Shown in pieces: positions 1 through 9,526 of a stretch of 64,000 bases of DNA; position 1 is the first letter of the stretch; every line of letters begins with the position of its first letter. Under the pieces are notes generated by a model. That model had not been told where the DNA came from. It did no database searches and saw only the letters and a list, made by a program, of their open reading frames with translations. Location of the stretch: positions 1-64,000 of the forward strand of contig NZ_JARFYM010000015.1 in NCBI RefSeq assembly GCF_030272705.1, written 5' to 3'. The position numbers were made by a program, and so were the translations under genes. The stretch comes from Rhizobium mayense (GTDB lineage: Bacteria > Pseudomonadota > Alphaproteobacteria > Rhizobiales > Rhizobiaceae).

Positions 1-123
1 ATCAGCGGCGCCTCTGATTGCAGGTTAGTATAGGGCTTGCGGCCTCATTCGATAGCCGGACAATCAAGGACACAGTTTCTTGATGGAGCGGACACTGCGC
101 TCGAACCTTAAAGGCGCCGGCCC

Positions 124-654
124 TTAGCCGACCTCTCCGCATTTCGACAAAATATCGTCGACAACGGAGGCAAGCGGCGCAGTGGCGTCGATGGTCGTCG
201 CGTTCTTCGGAATGTCTTCTTTCGTCGCATGCAGTCGTAAGACTATTTCTCGTTCGGCTGGTTTTCCGCCAAACTCGTCTTCAGGTCTGCTGGCAAGCCG
301 CCGCTTCAACGTGTCCAAATCGACATCGAGAACGAAGACGCCGTCAAAGAGATCAATAAAGTGATGGAAATTCCTGGAGCCGCCGCAGAAGAAGGAGATC
401 GGGTGGCTTTGATCGGCCACCAGGGATTTGACTTTGTCGACATCCCAAAGATGGTGCTCGTGCCCAAAGGCCACATCCGCAATGTTCTGCTCATGCGCAG
501 AGCCGTCCAGGGGTTCACCTGTCTGGGGATCGCCTTGATAAGCCAGCTCGCGGTCACCGTGGATGACGTGGTAACCGCGCTGCTGCAGTTCGGTGGCGAC
601 TGAGGTCTTGCCAGTCCCGGAAACGCCTTCGATCAAATAATTCCTGACGCCCAT
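124..654 (-). CDS. P-loop kinase-like ATPase
   Basis: This predicted 176-residue cytosolic protein opens with a Walker A loop (GVSGTGKTS) within its first 15 residues, followed by a short DGD-like HGDRELAY stretch. That layout is typical of small nucleoside, gluconate or shikimate kinase-like P-loop enzymes. I chose the ATG at 654 because GAGAG lies just upstream on the minus strand and the P-loop then sits at the very N-terminus; an open frame continues upstream to 765 but adds residues unlike the family. The substrate cannot be read from the sequence. It is divergent from the WrbA-like gene and seems to be a lone gene. The family call is firm; the function is unknown. Confidence 0.7.
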   Translation of the reverse strand: MGVRNYLIEGVSGTGKTSVATELQQRGYHVIHGDRELAYQGDPQTGEPLDGSAHEQNIADVAFGHEHHLWDVDKVKSLVADQSHPISFFCGGSRNFHHFIDLFDGVFVLDVDLDTLKRRLASRPEDEFGGKPAEREIVLRLHATKEDIPKNATTIDATAPLASVVDDILSKCGEVG

Positions 655-830
655 TTCGCTCTCTCGATGAATCGCAAACTTCGTTCGCGCGCCAGACGCC
701 TCCGCATCAATAAGAAAACCGCCAATTGTCCTCTTATGACGGAACCTGAGTTTGATGATTGCCACCTAGCGTGGAGCGCGGGGCCGGGCCTAATTGCGAT
801 GAGACATCGCTCTGGTTTCAGGAGAAAATT

Positions 831-1457
831 ATGACCGTACCCAAGATTTTGATCGCCTTTTATTCCCGAAACGGTTCCACCGAGGCTTTGGCGAAGGCCA
901 TTGCTGAAGGCGCTGAAATCGAAGGCGCTGATGTCAGACTGAGACGCGCACGCGAGGTGGTCCCTGCCGAAGTCATGGCGAAAGCGCCGGGTTGGGTGGA
1001 GAAGGCGACGGAAATGAACGCAAAATACCCGATGCCGACGGAGGAAGATGCGGAATGGGCCGATGCCATTATCTTTGGCACGCCGACACGCTTTGGCGCG
1101 GTCACTTCCGAACTCAAAGCCTATATCGATAGCCTGGGTGGCCTTTGGTTCCAGGGCAAGCTGAATGGCAAGGTCGGCTCTGTGTTCGGGTCTACGTCTT
1201 CCACGCATGGCGGCAATGAATCGACGCTTCTATCCCTTTACAATCCGATGGCTCATCTCGGTCTGATCATTGTTCCGCTCGGCTATGCCGACCCTGTCCT
1301 GTTCGAGGCCGGAACGCCCTATGGCGCTACGCATGTCTCGGTCCAAGATACGGTCGCCCCGAACGCCAAGCAGCTTGAAGTGGCGCGTTTTCAAGGCCGG
1401 CGAGTAGCCTCCGTTGCCCGCCGTCTTACTGTAGGCACAGAAGCTTTTTTCAACTAA
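831..1457 (+). CDS. WrbA-like NAD(P)H:quinone oxidoreductase (flavodoxin fold)
   Basis: The protein of 208 residues matches the WrbA / NAD(P)H:quinone oxidoreductase family, which uses FMN for two-electron reduction of quinones and protects against redox cycling. Visible hallmarks are the flavodoxin phosphate-binding segment near the N-terminus (FYSRNGSTEALA), the FGTPTRFGA loop, and a GS...THGGNESTLLS segment in the middle. The length is close to the usual ~200 residues. The start at 831 follows an AGGAG ribosome-binding site, so the open frame upstream from 759 is not needed. A strong hairpin terminator follows. It is probably transcribed alone. Confidence 0.85.
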   Translation: MTVPKILIAFYSRNGSTEALAKAIAEGAEIEGADVRLRRAREVVPAEVMAKAPGWVEKATEMNAKYPMPTEEDAEWADAIIFGTPTRFGAVTSELKAYIDSLGGLWFQGKLNGKVGSVFGSTSSTHGGNESTLLSLYNPMAHLGLIIVPLGYADPVLFEAGTPYGATHVSVQDTVAPNAKQLEVARFQGRRVASVARRLTVGTEAFFN

Positions 1458-1467
1458 GCCTGAGACG

Positions 1468-1500
1468 GTGCCGGCGCCTCTCGCGCCGGCACTCTCTTTT
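1468..1500 (+). terminator. Rho-independent terminator after the WrbA-like gene
   Basis: A perfect 10-bp stem (GTGCCGGCGC at 1468-1477 against GCGCCGGCAC at 1483-1492) with a five-base loop is followed by a T-rich tract (TCTCTTTT). It begins 10 bases after the stop codon. Confidence 0.8.
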
Positions 1501-1546
1501 CTGACTGCTCTTTCGAGGGCAAGTGCTCAGCGCTGGAGCAAGGCAA

Positions 1547-2569
1547 ATGAAAAAGATCGGCTTTCTTTCCTTTGGACATTGGACGCCATCGTCCCAGTCG
1601 GCGACGCGTACCGCAGGAGACGCTCTCCTACAATCGATCGATCTCGCGGTCGCTGCCGAAGAGTTGGGCGCCGATGGCGCATATTTTCGCGTCCATCATT
1701 TCGCGCGCCAGCTCGCTTCGCCGTTTCCATTGCTTGCGGCTGTCGGCGCGAAGACCAAGCGCATCGAGATCGGCACCGCAGTTATCGACATGCGATATGA
1801 GAATCCTCTGTACATGGCCGAGGATTCCGGCGCTGCCGACCTGATTGCCGGCGGCCGGCTTCAACTTGGCATCAGCCGCGGTTCTCCGGAGCAGGTCATG
1901 GACGGCTGGCGCTACTTCGGCTTCTCACCGGACAAAAACGGTTCGGAAGAGGAAATGGCGCGTCGCAATGCTGAAGTCTATTTGAGTGCCTTGCAGGGTA
2001 ACGGCTTTGCCGAGCCCAACCCCAGGCCCATGTTTCCAAATCCTCCCGGCCTGCTGCGCATCGAGCCGCATTCGCCGACACTCAAGGAGAGGATCTGGTG
2101 GGGATCCAGTTCGAATGCAACCGCGGTGTGGGCCGCAAAGCTCGGAATGCATCTGCAGAGCTCGACCCTCAAAACAGACGAAAACGGGCGCCCTTTCCAC
2201 GTCCAGCAGGCTGAGCAGATTCGCGCATATCGCGACGCCTGGAAAGCGGCAGGCCACGAGCGGGAAGCACGCGTTTCGGTCAGCCGCAGCATCTTCGCCT
2301 TGGTGACGGACCGTGACCATGCCTATTTCGGCCGGCAATCCGAATCCGACGATACGATCGGCTTCATCGATGACAAGACGAGGGCGATTTTCGGCCGCGG
2401 CTATGCCGCAGAACCCGACGCTCTGGTCGAGCAGCTAAGGGCGGACCAGGCTATCGCCGAGGCTGATACGTTGCTTCTGACGGTCCCGAACCAGCTTGGC
2501 GTCGACTACAACGCACATATCATAGAATCCATCCTCAAACATGTCGCTCCCGCGTTAGGCTGGCGCTAG
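1547..2569 (+). CDS. LLM-class flavin-dependent oxidoreductase (luciferase-like)
   Basis: This 340-residue protein looks like a bacterial luciferase-like (LLM class) monooxygenase, a TIM-barrel family that uses reduced FMN and oxygen on varied substrates. The N-terminal IGFLSFGHW strand, the later RxHHF segment, the IEIGTAVIDMRYENPLYMAED strand-helix region (residues ~78-98) and GGRLQLGISRGSPEQV are typical of the family. The ATG at 1547 follows GGAGCAAGG; the open frame starts slightly earlier at 1523 without support. The next gene, a thioesterase, starts 46 bases on and may be cotranscribed. The substrate cannot be inferred. Confidence 0.82.
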   Translation: MKKIGFLSFGHWTPSSQSATRTAGDALLQSIDLAVAAEELGADGAYFRVHHFARQLASPFPLLAAVGAKTKRIEIGTAVIDMRYENPLYMAEDSGAADLIAGGRLQLGISRGSPEQVMDGWRYFGFSPDKNGSEEEMARRNAEVYLSALQGNGFAEPNPRPMFPNPPGLLRIEPHSPTLKERIWWGSSSNATAVWAAKLGMHLQSSTLKTDENGRPFHVQQAEQIRAYRDAWKAAGHEREARVSVSRSIFALVTDRDHAYFGRQSESDDTIGFIDDKTRAIFGRGYAAEPDALVEQLRADQAIAEADTLLLTVPNQLGVDYNAHIIESILKHVAPALGWR

Positions 2570-2615
2570 GGGCAGGACGCGGGTCGAGCCAAGACAGGTG
2601 GAACTAGGAGATCAT

Positions 2616-3002
2616 ATGGCTGAGAGTCCCAAGCCACGAGGTCAGTTAACATTGCGCACGCTCGCGATGCCCGGAGATGCAAATCCAGCCGGCGATATCT
2701 TCGGTGGCTGGGTGATGGCGCAGATGGACCTTGCGAGCGGTATTCGCGCTGCTGAGCGAGCCAAAGGTCGGGTGGTGACGGCCGCGGTCAAGGAAATGGC
2801 CTTCGTATCGCCTGTCAAAATCGGTGATACACTATCAATTTATACCGACATCGAACGCATTGGTCGCACCTCGGTCACCCTCCACATCGAAGCCTGGGCG
2901 CATCGCTCCCGATATAACGGACTGGAAAAAGTGACCGCAGCAACTTTCATCATGGTTGCCCTTGACGAAAAAGGTAGTCCCAAACCGATTGCCGAGATTT
3001 AG
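2616..3002 (+). CDS. Acyl-CoA thioesterase, YciA-like hotdog family
   Basis: The 128-residue product fits the hotdog-fold acyl-CoA thioesterases of the YciA type, which hydrolyse short to medium acyl-CoAs in the cytosol. The diagnostic segment is GDANPAGDIFGGWVMAQMD (residues ~18-36), including the conserved N..G..FGGW pattern, and the length is normal. The ATG at 2616 has AGGAG eight bases upstream, so the open frame beginning at 2598 is an over-extension. It follows the luciferase-like gene by 46 bases on the same strand, consistent with a two-gene operon. Confidence 0.85.
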   Translation: MAESPKPRGQLTLRTLAMPGDANPAGDIFGGWVMAQMDLASGIRAAERAKGRVVTAAVKEMAFVSPVKIGDTLSIYTDIERIGRTSVTLHIEAWAHRSRYNGLEKVTAATFIMVALDEKGSPKPIAEI

Positions 3003-3164
3003 GATCTCTGCCGCTTTGGGTTGATGACACCATGGTTGTGGAGGATGATCCAAGCAGTTCCGCGACCTGCCGCGATCGAAGCCACTGATCTTCCGGCTGG
3101 GTCGCCCATCGCTACCAAACCAGCCAAGGTAATTGCCGTTCAACGATCCTGAGGAGAAGGCACG

Positions 3165-4652
3165 ATGACGGGAGGAGATATTTCAGCGCTAACTGCGGTC
3201 GAAACCACGGAACTGGTCAGGAAAAAAGCGATCTCGCCAGTCGAGACGGTGCGCGCAGCCATCAAGTGCATCGAGCAACGAAATCCCAGTATCAATGCGG
3301 TAATTTTTACGGATTTCGATGGTGCTCTCAATCAGGCGACCGACCTCGAAAAACGCATTATGCGCGGGGACGGCGTTGGTCCCTTGGCCGGACTACCGAC
3401 CCTGATGAAGGACCTCTTCGATTTTAAACCCGGTTGGCCTTCGACCCTTGGCGGCATTCCCAGGCTGCGGGATTACCGTCCGAACATCTGGAGCACTTAT
3501 CCGAAGAAAATGGAGGCCGCAGACGCCGTTCTCCTCGGTAAAACCAACAGCCCGGTCATGGGGTTTCGCGGAACGACCGATAATCCTTTGTTTGGGCCGA
3601 CCAAAAATCCTTTCGATCTGTCGAAGAACAGCGGCGGATCTTCGGGGGGAAGTGCGGCCGCCGTGGCCGACGGTTTCGTTCCCGTTGCGGGAGCTTCGGA
3701 CGGGGGCGGGTCTATTCGAATTCCTGCATCATGGTGCGGAGTGGTCGGATTTCAGCCGTCATTCGGAAGAGTTCCTCTGATCACCAGGCCGAATGCCTTC
3801 GAAGCGATATCGCCCTTCGTCTATCAGGGGCCGATAGCGCGCACGGTCGCTGATATCGCGTTAGTTATGGACAGTTTGGCCGGCTATGACCCTCATGATC
3901 CCTTCAGCATCGCTACTTCGGGAAGCTTTTCGGAGGCTCTTCAATTTGCTGACCTTGCCGGTAAGCGGATCGGATATACCGCTGATTTTGGAGTATTTCC
4001 GGTCGAGCGAGAGGTGGCAGACTGTGTTGCGACCGCAGTCCAGGCGTTTACTGACGCGGGGGCAATCGTCGACGAAGTTCAGTTCGCACTGCCGTTCAGC
4101 GTGACGGAACTTAGCGATCTGTGGTGCCGTCTCATCACCGCAGGAAGTTGCGCAGCTCTGAGAAATCTGAAGCACTCCGGCATCGATCTTCTCGGCGACA
4201 ACAGCGATGAGATGCCGGAGCCGCTGCTGCATTGGCTGCATCATGTGTCGAAACAGCCCTTGGAAGAAACGCAACATGATCAGGAAATGCGCTCGATCGT
4301 CTTCGATGCCTTCGCCGATCTATTTCTTCGGTATGACCTGATCGTCTCCCCTACCACCGCCACCTTGCCGGTCGACAATGCGACAGGCGGGCTCACAACT
4401 GGCCCGAGCCAGATAAACGGCATCAAGATCGATCCTCAAATCGGTTGGTGCATGACCTATCTCACGAACATGACCGGCAACGCCGCCGCATCGGTCCCCT
4501 GCGGGATGTCCAGGGGTTTACCTGTGGGCCTGCAGATCATCGGCAGGCGTTATGGCGACATGGATGTGCTTGCGGCTTGCGCAGCCTTTGAACGCCTTCG
4601 CCCTTGGAAGGATACCTACAGAATCACGCGGGCCCGATCTTTGGTCGTCTGA
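3165..4652 (+). CDS. Amidase signature family hydrolase
   Basis: This 495-residue enzyme belongs to the amidase signature family, hydrolases that use a Ser-cisSer-Lys triad. I see the lysine in MKDLFD (residue 82), the glycine/serine-rich signature SGGSSGGSAAAVADG around residues 156-170 carrying the cis-Ser, and the nucleophile region DGGGSIRIPA with Ser183. A GAGGAG site precedes the ATG. The C-terminal VPCGMSRGLPVGLQIIG segment is also characteristic, so the gene is full length. The substrate is unknown; members act on amides, indoleacetamide, Glu-tRNA and other molecules. A second, broken amidase lies at 16.4-17.1 kb. Confidence 0.88.
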   Translation: MTGGDISALTAVETTELVRKKAISPVETVRAAIKCIEQRNPSINAVIFTDFDGALNQATDLEKRIMRGDGVGPLAGLPTLMKDLFDFKPGWPSTLGGIPRLRDYRPNIWSTYPKKMEAADAVLLGKTNSPVMGFRGTTDNPLFGPTKNPFDLSKNSGGSSGGSAAAVADGFVPVAGASDGGGSIRIPASWCGVVGFQPSFGRVPLITRPNAFEAISPFVYQGPIARTVADIALVMDSLAGYDPHDPFSIATSGSFSEALQFADLAGKRIGYTADFGVFPVEREVADCVATAVQAFTDAGAIVDEVQFALPFSVTELSDLWCRLITAGSCAALRNLKHSGIDLLGDNSDEMPEPLLHWLHHVSKQPLEETQHDQEMRSIVFDAFADLFLRYDLIVSPTTATLPVDNATGGLTTGPSQINGIKIDPQIGWCMTYLTNMTGNAAASVPCGMSRGLPVGLQIIGRRYGDMDVLAACAAFERLRPWKDTYRITRARSLVV

Positions 4653-4836
4653 CTTCAACTCTTGGTCAGCACAAATCGCGGGACGTAGCCCGCCCTTATG
4701 GTGAGTGCTGAATGATTATCTCGGACCCAACATGATTTTTTTAATCGCAGGATAGTGGACAGTGTTTCCTCGAAACCGAAGCTTAACGCGTCCATGAAGC
4801 ATCGCTACCTTTCCACCCAACAGAAAGGTGGATGAG

Positions 4837-5748
4837 ATGTCGATCAGACCCGTTAAGCATGAAAGCATGGCCGTTCCGACAATGGAAGGCGCTGGTGTGA
4901 AGCTGCACCGCGTCTTCGGTTTTGGCGAGCCGTCAATGACCGACCCGTTCCTGATGATGGACGACTTCCGCAACGACAATCCGGCGGAATACCTACGCGG
5001 CTTTCCCTGGCATCCGCATCGCGGCATTGAGACGATCACCTATGTGCTGGCCGGCACCGTCGAGCATGGCGACAGCCTCGGCAATCGCGGCCTGCTCGGC
5101 GCCGGCGACATCCAGTGGATGACGGCCGGCAGTGGCATCATGCATCAGGAAATGCCGAAGGGCGATTTCGCCGGGCGCATGCATGGCTTCCAGCTCTGGG
5201 CCAACCTGCCCTCTTCACTGAAGATGACCGCGCCGCGCTACCAGGACATCAAATCGACCGACATCCCCGTCGTGGTTGATGATGACGGCACGGCAGTCCG
5301 CATCATTTGCGGCAACTTCTGGGGCAAGGCCGGTCCGGTCGACGGCATCGCCGCCGAACCGATCTATCTCGATGTATCGGTGCCGCCCGGCAAGACCAAG
5401 CGGCTGCCGGTCGACACCTACCGCAATGCCTTCGCCTATATCTTCGCCGGCTCCGGCACCTTCCGCGATGCATCGAAACCCTTCGGCGTGCGCGTGGAAA
5501 AGGAAGTGAACGGCGAGGAGCTGAATATTCGCGACATGTCCGGCAATCGCACACTCGTCGTCTTCGACACGGGCGACGAAATAACCGTACAGGCCGGCGA
5601 AAAGGGCATCCGCTTCCTGCTGGTCTCCGGCAAGCCGATCCAGGAGCCCGTCGCCTGGCATGGGCCGATCGTCATGAACTCCCACGAAGAGATCAGGCAG
5701 GCGATGCGCGAACTGCAGAACGGAACTTTCATCAAGGCGGGGCACTAA
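4837..5748 (+). CDS. Pirin family protein (cupin dioxygenase-like)
   Basis: The 303-residue product is a bicupin of the pirin family. The N-terminal cupin shows the metal-binding signature HPHRGIETITYVLAG followed by GSGIMHQEMP, which supply the three His and one Glu ligands expected for quercetin 2,3-dioxygenase-like activity of pirins. I prefer the ATG at 4837, nine bases after AGAAAGG, over the in-frame GTG at 4828. The gene stands alone, with 180 bases before it and a 399-base gap after it. The role could be redox sensing or flavonoid oxidation; the sequence alone does not decide. Confidence 0.85.
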   Translation: MSIRPVKHESMAVPTMEGAGVKLHRVFGFGEPSMTDPFLMMDDFRNDNPAEYLRGFPWHPHRGIETITYVLAGTVEHGDSLGNRGLLGAGDIQWMTAGSGIMHQEMPKGDFAGRMHGFQLWANLPSSLKMTAPRYQDIKSTDIPVVVDDDGTAVRIICGNFWGKAGPVDGIAAEPIYLDVSVPPGKTKRLPVDTYRNAFAYIFAGSGTFRDASKPFGVRVEKEVNGEELNIRDMSGNRTLVVFDTGDEITVQAGEKGIRFLLVSGKPIQEPVAWHGPIVMNSHEEIRQAMRELQNGTFIKAGH

Positions 5749-5775
5749 GGACCCTCAATCAGATGAAATCAAAAA

Positions 5776-5798
5776 CGACCGGCTTTCTCAGCCGGTCG
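5776..5798. terminator. Hairpin downstream of the pirin gene
   Basis: A 9-bp perfect inverted repeat (CGACCGGCT / AGCCGGTCG) with a five-base loop lies 28 bases past the pirin stop. The T run of a classical terminator is present only when read on the minus strand (AAAAA precedes it on the plus strand), so its polarity is uncertain. Confidence 0.45.
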
Positions 5799-6147
5799 GA
5801 CACTGTCTAACTCCAGCTGAGTCCATTGAACGCGCTCCACGAGGGGACTACCGAGGTCCGAAAAATCCCCGCTGATCCGGAGACCTCTCATCCCTCCGAG
5901 GCATGGTTGTGGAACGCCGGAACGCGGCCATAACGCGACAAGCGTTGTAAGCAGGAGCCTACATTCGCGCAAGAGCCGCAGATTGAGGCAAACCAGCTGC
6001 CATCGGTTCGATTCCTATCACGCGATTTCTCCGGGCCTGCGATGGCGCAAGGCTTCACGGGATTGGCTTTATAACCTTACTGAAATGGCTGCTCCCTCCC
6101 ATTTCTTCACATGCTAAATCGCTGAGTGAAAGTGGAAGGGGAGAGAA
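5799..6147. other. Intergenic stretch without a recognisable gene
   Basis: This stretch between the pirin hairpin and the GMC oxidoreductase holds no ORF that looks real and no strong repeat. It presumably carries the promoter for the downstream oxidoreductase; a GGGGAGAG ribosome-binding site sits just before the TTG start. Confidence 0.4.
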
Positions 6148-7764
6148 TTGGCGGATTTTGACTTTATCATAATTGGCGCCGGATCGGCCGGTTGTCTGCT
6201 GGCTAACCGCCTGACGGATTCGAAACGGTTTCGGGTACTATTGCTTGAGGCCGGTGGTAGCGACCGCCGTTTCATGATCCGCATGCCAATCGGATACGGG
6301 CATAGTTTTTACAATCCAGCGGTCAATTGGCGGTTCGAAACCGGGCCACAGGCCGCGTTGGCTGGACGCAAAAGCTATTGGCCGAGAGGCAAAGTGTTGG
6401 GAGGCTCATCGTCGATCAATGCGATGATTTACGTACGCGGCCAGCGCAACGATTTCGATGATTGGCGTGCGGCCGGCAATATCGGCTGGGCTTTTGATGA
6501 TGTTCTGCCCTACTTCAAGTCTATCGAGACGTTCGAACGGGGCGGTGACGACTGGCGGGGAGACAAGGGCGAGGTCTTCGTCACCGACATGGCGCCTGCA
6601 GTCCATTCGCTTTGTGGTGACTGGCTCCGTGCAGCCGAACAGGCGGGATTTCATCGTACCGCGGACTATAACGGCGCAATTCAAGAAGGCATTTCGGCCT
6701 ATCAGATCAGCGCCAAGGGCGGTTTTCGTGTTTCCTCCGCCACCGCGTTCCTGCATCCGGCGGCCCGGCGGCCCAATTTGAAGGTCATCACCGACGCTCT
6801 CGTCACACGCATCCTCTTCGATGGCCAGACCGCGATCGGGGTCGAATTCGAGCAGGGAAATGAGAGACGGCAGATCTTCGCGGGCCGGGAGGTCATCCTG
6901 TCGGCGGGCGCCGTCCAGTCTCCCACGCTTCTCCAGCATTCCGGCGTCGGTCCAGGCGGGCTTCTCCAGAAGCTCGGCAAATCCGTCGTCAAAGACATAC
7001 CGGCGGTCGGACAAAACCTTCAGGATCATCTCGGCATCGATTATCTCTATCGCTCGCGCAAGCCCACCCTGAACTCGCTTCTCCGTCCCTGGTCGGGTCG
7101 TCTGCTGCTCGGAGCGAGGTATGTCTTGTTTCGCGACGGGCCGCTTTCGCTCAGCGTCAATCAGGCGGGCGGCTTCGTCAAATCCAGCCCCGATCTCGAG
7201 CATGTCGACATCCAGCTCTATTTCTCGCCTGTCAGCTACAGCAAGCCGACGCCGGGCGTTCGCCGCCTGACGATGCCGGATCCGTTTCCGGGCTTCTTCA
7301 TCGGTATCCAACCCTGCCGTCCGACAAGCCGGGGCCATATCGAGATCGGCTCGCCTGATATCAAGGCGTCGCCGGTCATCGAGCCGAATTACCTCGCGAC
7401 ACCGGAAGACATGCAATCCATGCTTGCCGGCGTCCGCCTAATCCGCCGCATTGCCGAGCAGCCGGCAATGAAGGCGATCATTGTCGATGAAATGCAGCCC
7501 GGACAGAATGTCCAGAACGAACAAGATCTGATTGCCGATATCCGTGCCCGGTCAGGGAGCGTGTTCCATGCGACCTGCACCTGCCGTATGGGACCGGCCG
7601 ATGGGACAAATGTCGTGGATGCACGTCTGCGGGTTCATGACATCGGTCGCCTGCGCGTCGTCGATGCGTCCGTTTTTCCAAATCTCACATCCGGCAACAC
7701 GAACGCGCCAACTTTAATGGTGGCGGAAAAGGGCGCAGCGATGATCCTGGAAGACAATCGTTAG
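6148..7764 (+). CDS. GMC family FAD-dependent oxidoreductase (choline/alcohol dehydrogenase-like)
   Basis: The 538-residue flavoprotein belongs to the glucose-methanol-choline oxidoreductases, which oxidise an alcohol to an aldehyde. It has the dinucleotide-binding motif GAGSAG at residues ~10-15, the GMC signature around WPRGKVLGGSSSINAMIYVRGQ (residues ~77-98), a second signature near SAGAVQSPTLLQHSGVG, and the C-terminal VFHATCTCRMG and DASVFPNLTSGNTNAPT with the catalytic His/Asn region. The start is TTG at 6148, preceded by GGGGAGAG. It converges on the MocR regulator with a 13-base gap. Together with the nearby aldehyde dehydrogenase it could oxidise an alcohol through the aldehyde to an acid; the substrate is unknown. 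Confidence 0.88.
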   Translation: MADFDFIIIGAGSAGCLLANRLTDSKRFRVLLLEAGGSDRRFMIRMPIGYGHSFYNPAVNWRFETGPQAALAGRKSYWPRGKVLGGSSSINAMIYVRGQRNDFDDWRAAGNIGWAFDDVLPYFKSIETFERGGDDWRGDKGEVFVTDMAPAVHSLCGDWLRAAEQAGFHRTADYNGAIQEGISAYQISAKGGFRVSSATAFLHPAARRPNLKVITDALVTRILFDGQTAIGVEFEQGNERRQIFAGREVILSAGAVQSPTLLQHSGVGPGGLLQKLGKSVVKDIPAVGQNLQDHLGIDYLYRSRKPTLNSLLRPWSGRLLLGARYVLFRDGPLSLSVNQAGGFVKSSPDLEHVDIQLYFSPVSYSKPTPGVRRLTMPDPFPGFFIGIQPCRPTSRGHIEIGSPDIKASPVIEPNYLATPEDMQSMLAGVRLIRRIAEQPAMKAIIVDEMQPGQNVQNEQDLIADIRARSGSVFHATCTCRMGPADGTNVVDARLRVHDIGRLRVVDASVFPNLTSGNTNAPTLMVAEKGAAMILEDNR

Positions 7765-7777
7765 GCGGACCCGTGCA

Positions 7778-9274
7778 TCAGCCGCGATTGGCCTCCAATA
7801 CACGGGCCAGCGTCCGGACGCCTTCTTCGATCATCCGCGTATCGATTGCGCTCACGCCCAGCACAAGGCCGCGCTCGACGTTTGATTGCTCGATGCAAAA
7901 GCGACTGATCGGTGAAACGACAAGGCCGGCCTTCGCGGCGTCGATCATGATCTTGTCTTCGTCCATTGCGGGCGACGCGAAGGTCCCCACGACGTGAAAA
8001 CCGGCCACCGACCGCTTCACATGAAGAAGCCCTCCAAGATGGCGCTGCGCGGCCGCATGGAATGCGGCATGTCGTTCGGCATAGATCTCGCGCATGTGCC
8101 GAAGATGGGTCGCAAAATGTCCCTCTTCGATAAATGCCGCCATGACCGCCTGGATGCTTGATGGCACGCCCTGGAGAAAAGCTCCGGAAATGCGTTTGAA
8201 CACGGCCGCCAATGGCTTCGGAACGATATAGAAACCGAGCCTGAGCGACGGGAACATCGTCTTGGAGAACGTCCCGACATAGATCACCCGCTCGCCTGCG
8301 TCGCCGCTTTTCAAGGTTGGAAGTGGCCTGTTGTCGTAGCGGAACTCCCCGTCGTAATCGTCTTCGATGATCCAGGCTTGGTGCCTGATTGCAGCCGCCA
8401 GAAGTTCGCCCCGGCGCTGCAGGCTCATTTCCACCCCCATCGGATGTTGATGCGAAGGTGTGACGAAAGCCAATCGGAAATTCGGCGCCATCCGTAAGCC
8501 CTCGGCGACCGAGAGTCCCTCATCGTCGACGGGGACCGGAACCATCCGTGCGCCGCAGGCGATCAGACTGTTGCGAGCACCGATCGCACCGGGATTTTCG
8601 AACCAGACGAAATCACCGGGGTTGAGAAGCATGCGTCCGATCAGATCGAACGCCTGTTGCGCGCCGTTGACGATAAATATCTGTTCGGGGTCACAGGAAA
8701 TGCCGCGGTTCGAGCGAAGATGTTCCGCAAGCACCGCTCGCAGATGCGGGTCGCCCGCCGCATCTGAATATCCCATGATCTCTTCGCGCGGTTCACGCCA
8801 ATGTTTGGCAGTCAGCCGTGCCCACGTGGCGAGCGGAAACGCCTTGTAATCCGGCAATCCCGTCATGAACGGCCGCGGTGTCTGCGGATGTGACAGGCGC
8901 TGGAAAAAGCGAGGCGAGGCGTCCGAGATGATATCGGCCAGGGTCGCGGACATCGGCGCCCCCTGCGCGTCGACCAGAAGCGGTTGCCGGGGTCGGGCAG
9001 CACCAGCGGAGTTCGAGATAAACGAACCCGAACCTGTGCGGGATTCAATCAGTCCTTCCGACGTCAGGCGCTCGAAGACGGCCATGGCCGTGGTCCGCGA
9101 GATGCCCAGTTCCTTCGCAAGAATACGCGTCGAAGGCAGGCGCTTACCCGCCGCGAGATCGCCTGACAGGATCATCTGATGCATAGCGCCATAGACCTGG
9201 GTCGTGATCGACTTATCGATTGCGCGATCAACGGCGATTGAGAATAGCAGTTCACCTGATGATCTTTTCACCAT
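7778..9274 (-). CDS. MocR-type regulator: GntR HTH fused to aminotransferase-like domain
   Basis: This 498-residue protein has an N-terminal GntR winged helix (LPSTRILAKELGISRTTAMAVFERL, residues ~42-66) fused to a fold-type I aminotransferase-like domain. The likely PLP lysine is in GTFSKTMFPSLRLGF. MocR proteins sense an amino compound or PLP-derived ligand and usually control a divergent catabolic gene. Here it diverges from the enolase-superfamily/aldehyde dehydrogenase pair across 252 bases, so it is the natural regulator candidate for them. Length is normal for the family and no residue appears broken. Confidence 0.88.
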   Translation of the reverse strand: MVKRSSGELLFSIAVDRAIDKSITTQVYGAMHQMILSGDLAAGKRLPSTRILAKELGISRTTAMAVFERLTSEGLIESRTGSGSFISNSAGAARPRQPLLVDAQGAPMSATLADIISDASPRFFQRLSHPQTPRPFMTGLPDYKAFPLATWARLTAKHWREPREEIMGYSDAAGDPHLRAVLAEHLRSNRGISCDPEQIFIVNGAQQAFDLIGRMLLNPGDFVWFENPGAIGARNSLIACGARMVPVPVDDEGLSVAEGLRMAPNFRLAFVTPSHQHPMGVEMSLQRRGELLAAAIRHQAWIIEDDYDGEFRYDNRPLPTLKSGDAGERVIYVGTFSKTMFPSLRLGFYIVPKPLAAVFKRISGAFLQGVPSSIQAVMAAFIEEGHFATHLRHMREIYAERHAAFHAAAQRHLGGLLHVKRSVAGFHVVGTFASPAMDEDKIMIDAAKAGLVVSPISRFCIEQSNVERGLVLGVSAIDTRMIEEGVRTLARVLEANRG

Positions 9275-9526
9275 GTCTGGCGTCTCTTACCTTGCTTCAT
9301 TTCACAAATCACTTCGATGGATGGATCCAACTATCGTCGTTTTCGATCGAATTGCGATCCCAACTGCGACGCTGTTTCCCCGAAGCCTGATCTTTCAGCG
9401 ACCGCGCCGTGGGCGGCTGCACCAGATCGGCTATCCCGTTTTTCGAAAGTGGACCTAACTGCAATAGGCGATGTTCGGTAGGACGGACGGCAGGCTTTCA
9501 GTCGGGCTGTTTCGGGGAGACCGGAC

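Noticed and set aside
9322..9460. Direct repeats TGGATCCAACT / TGGACCTAACT in the MocR-enolase intergenic region
   Set aside because: Two mismatches in 11 bases and 128 bases apart; no clear match to a MocR site.
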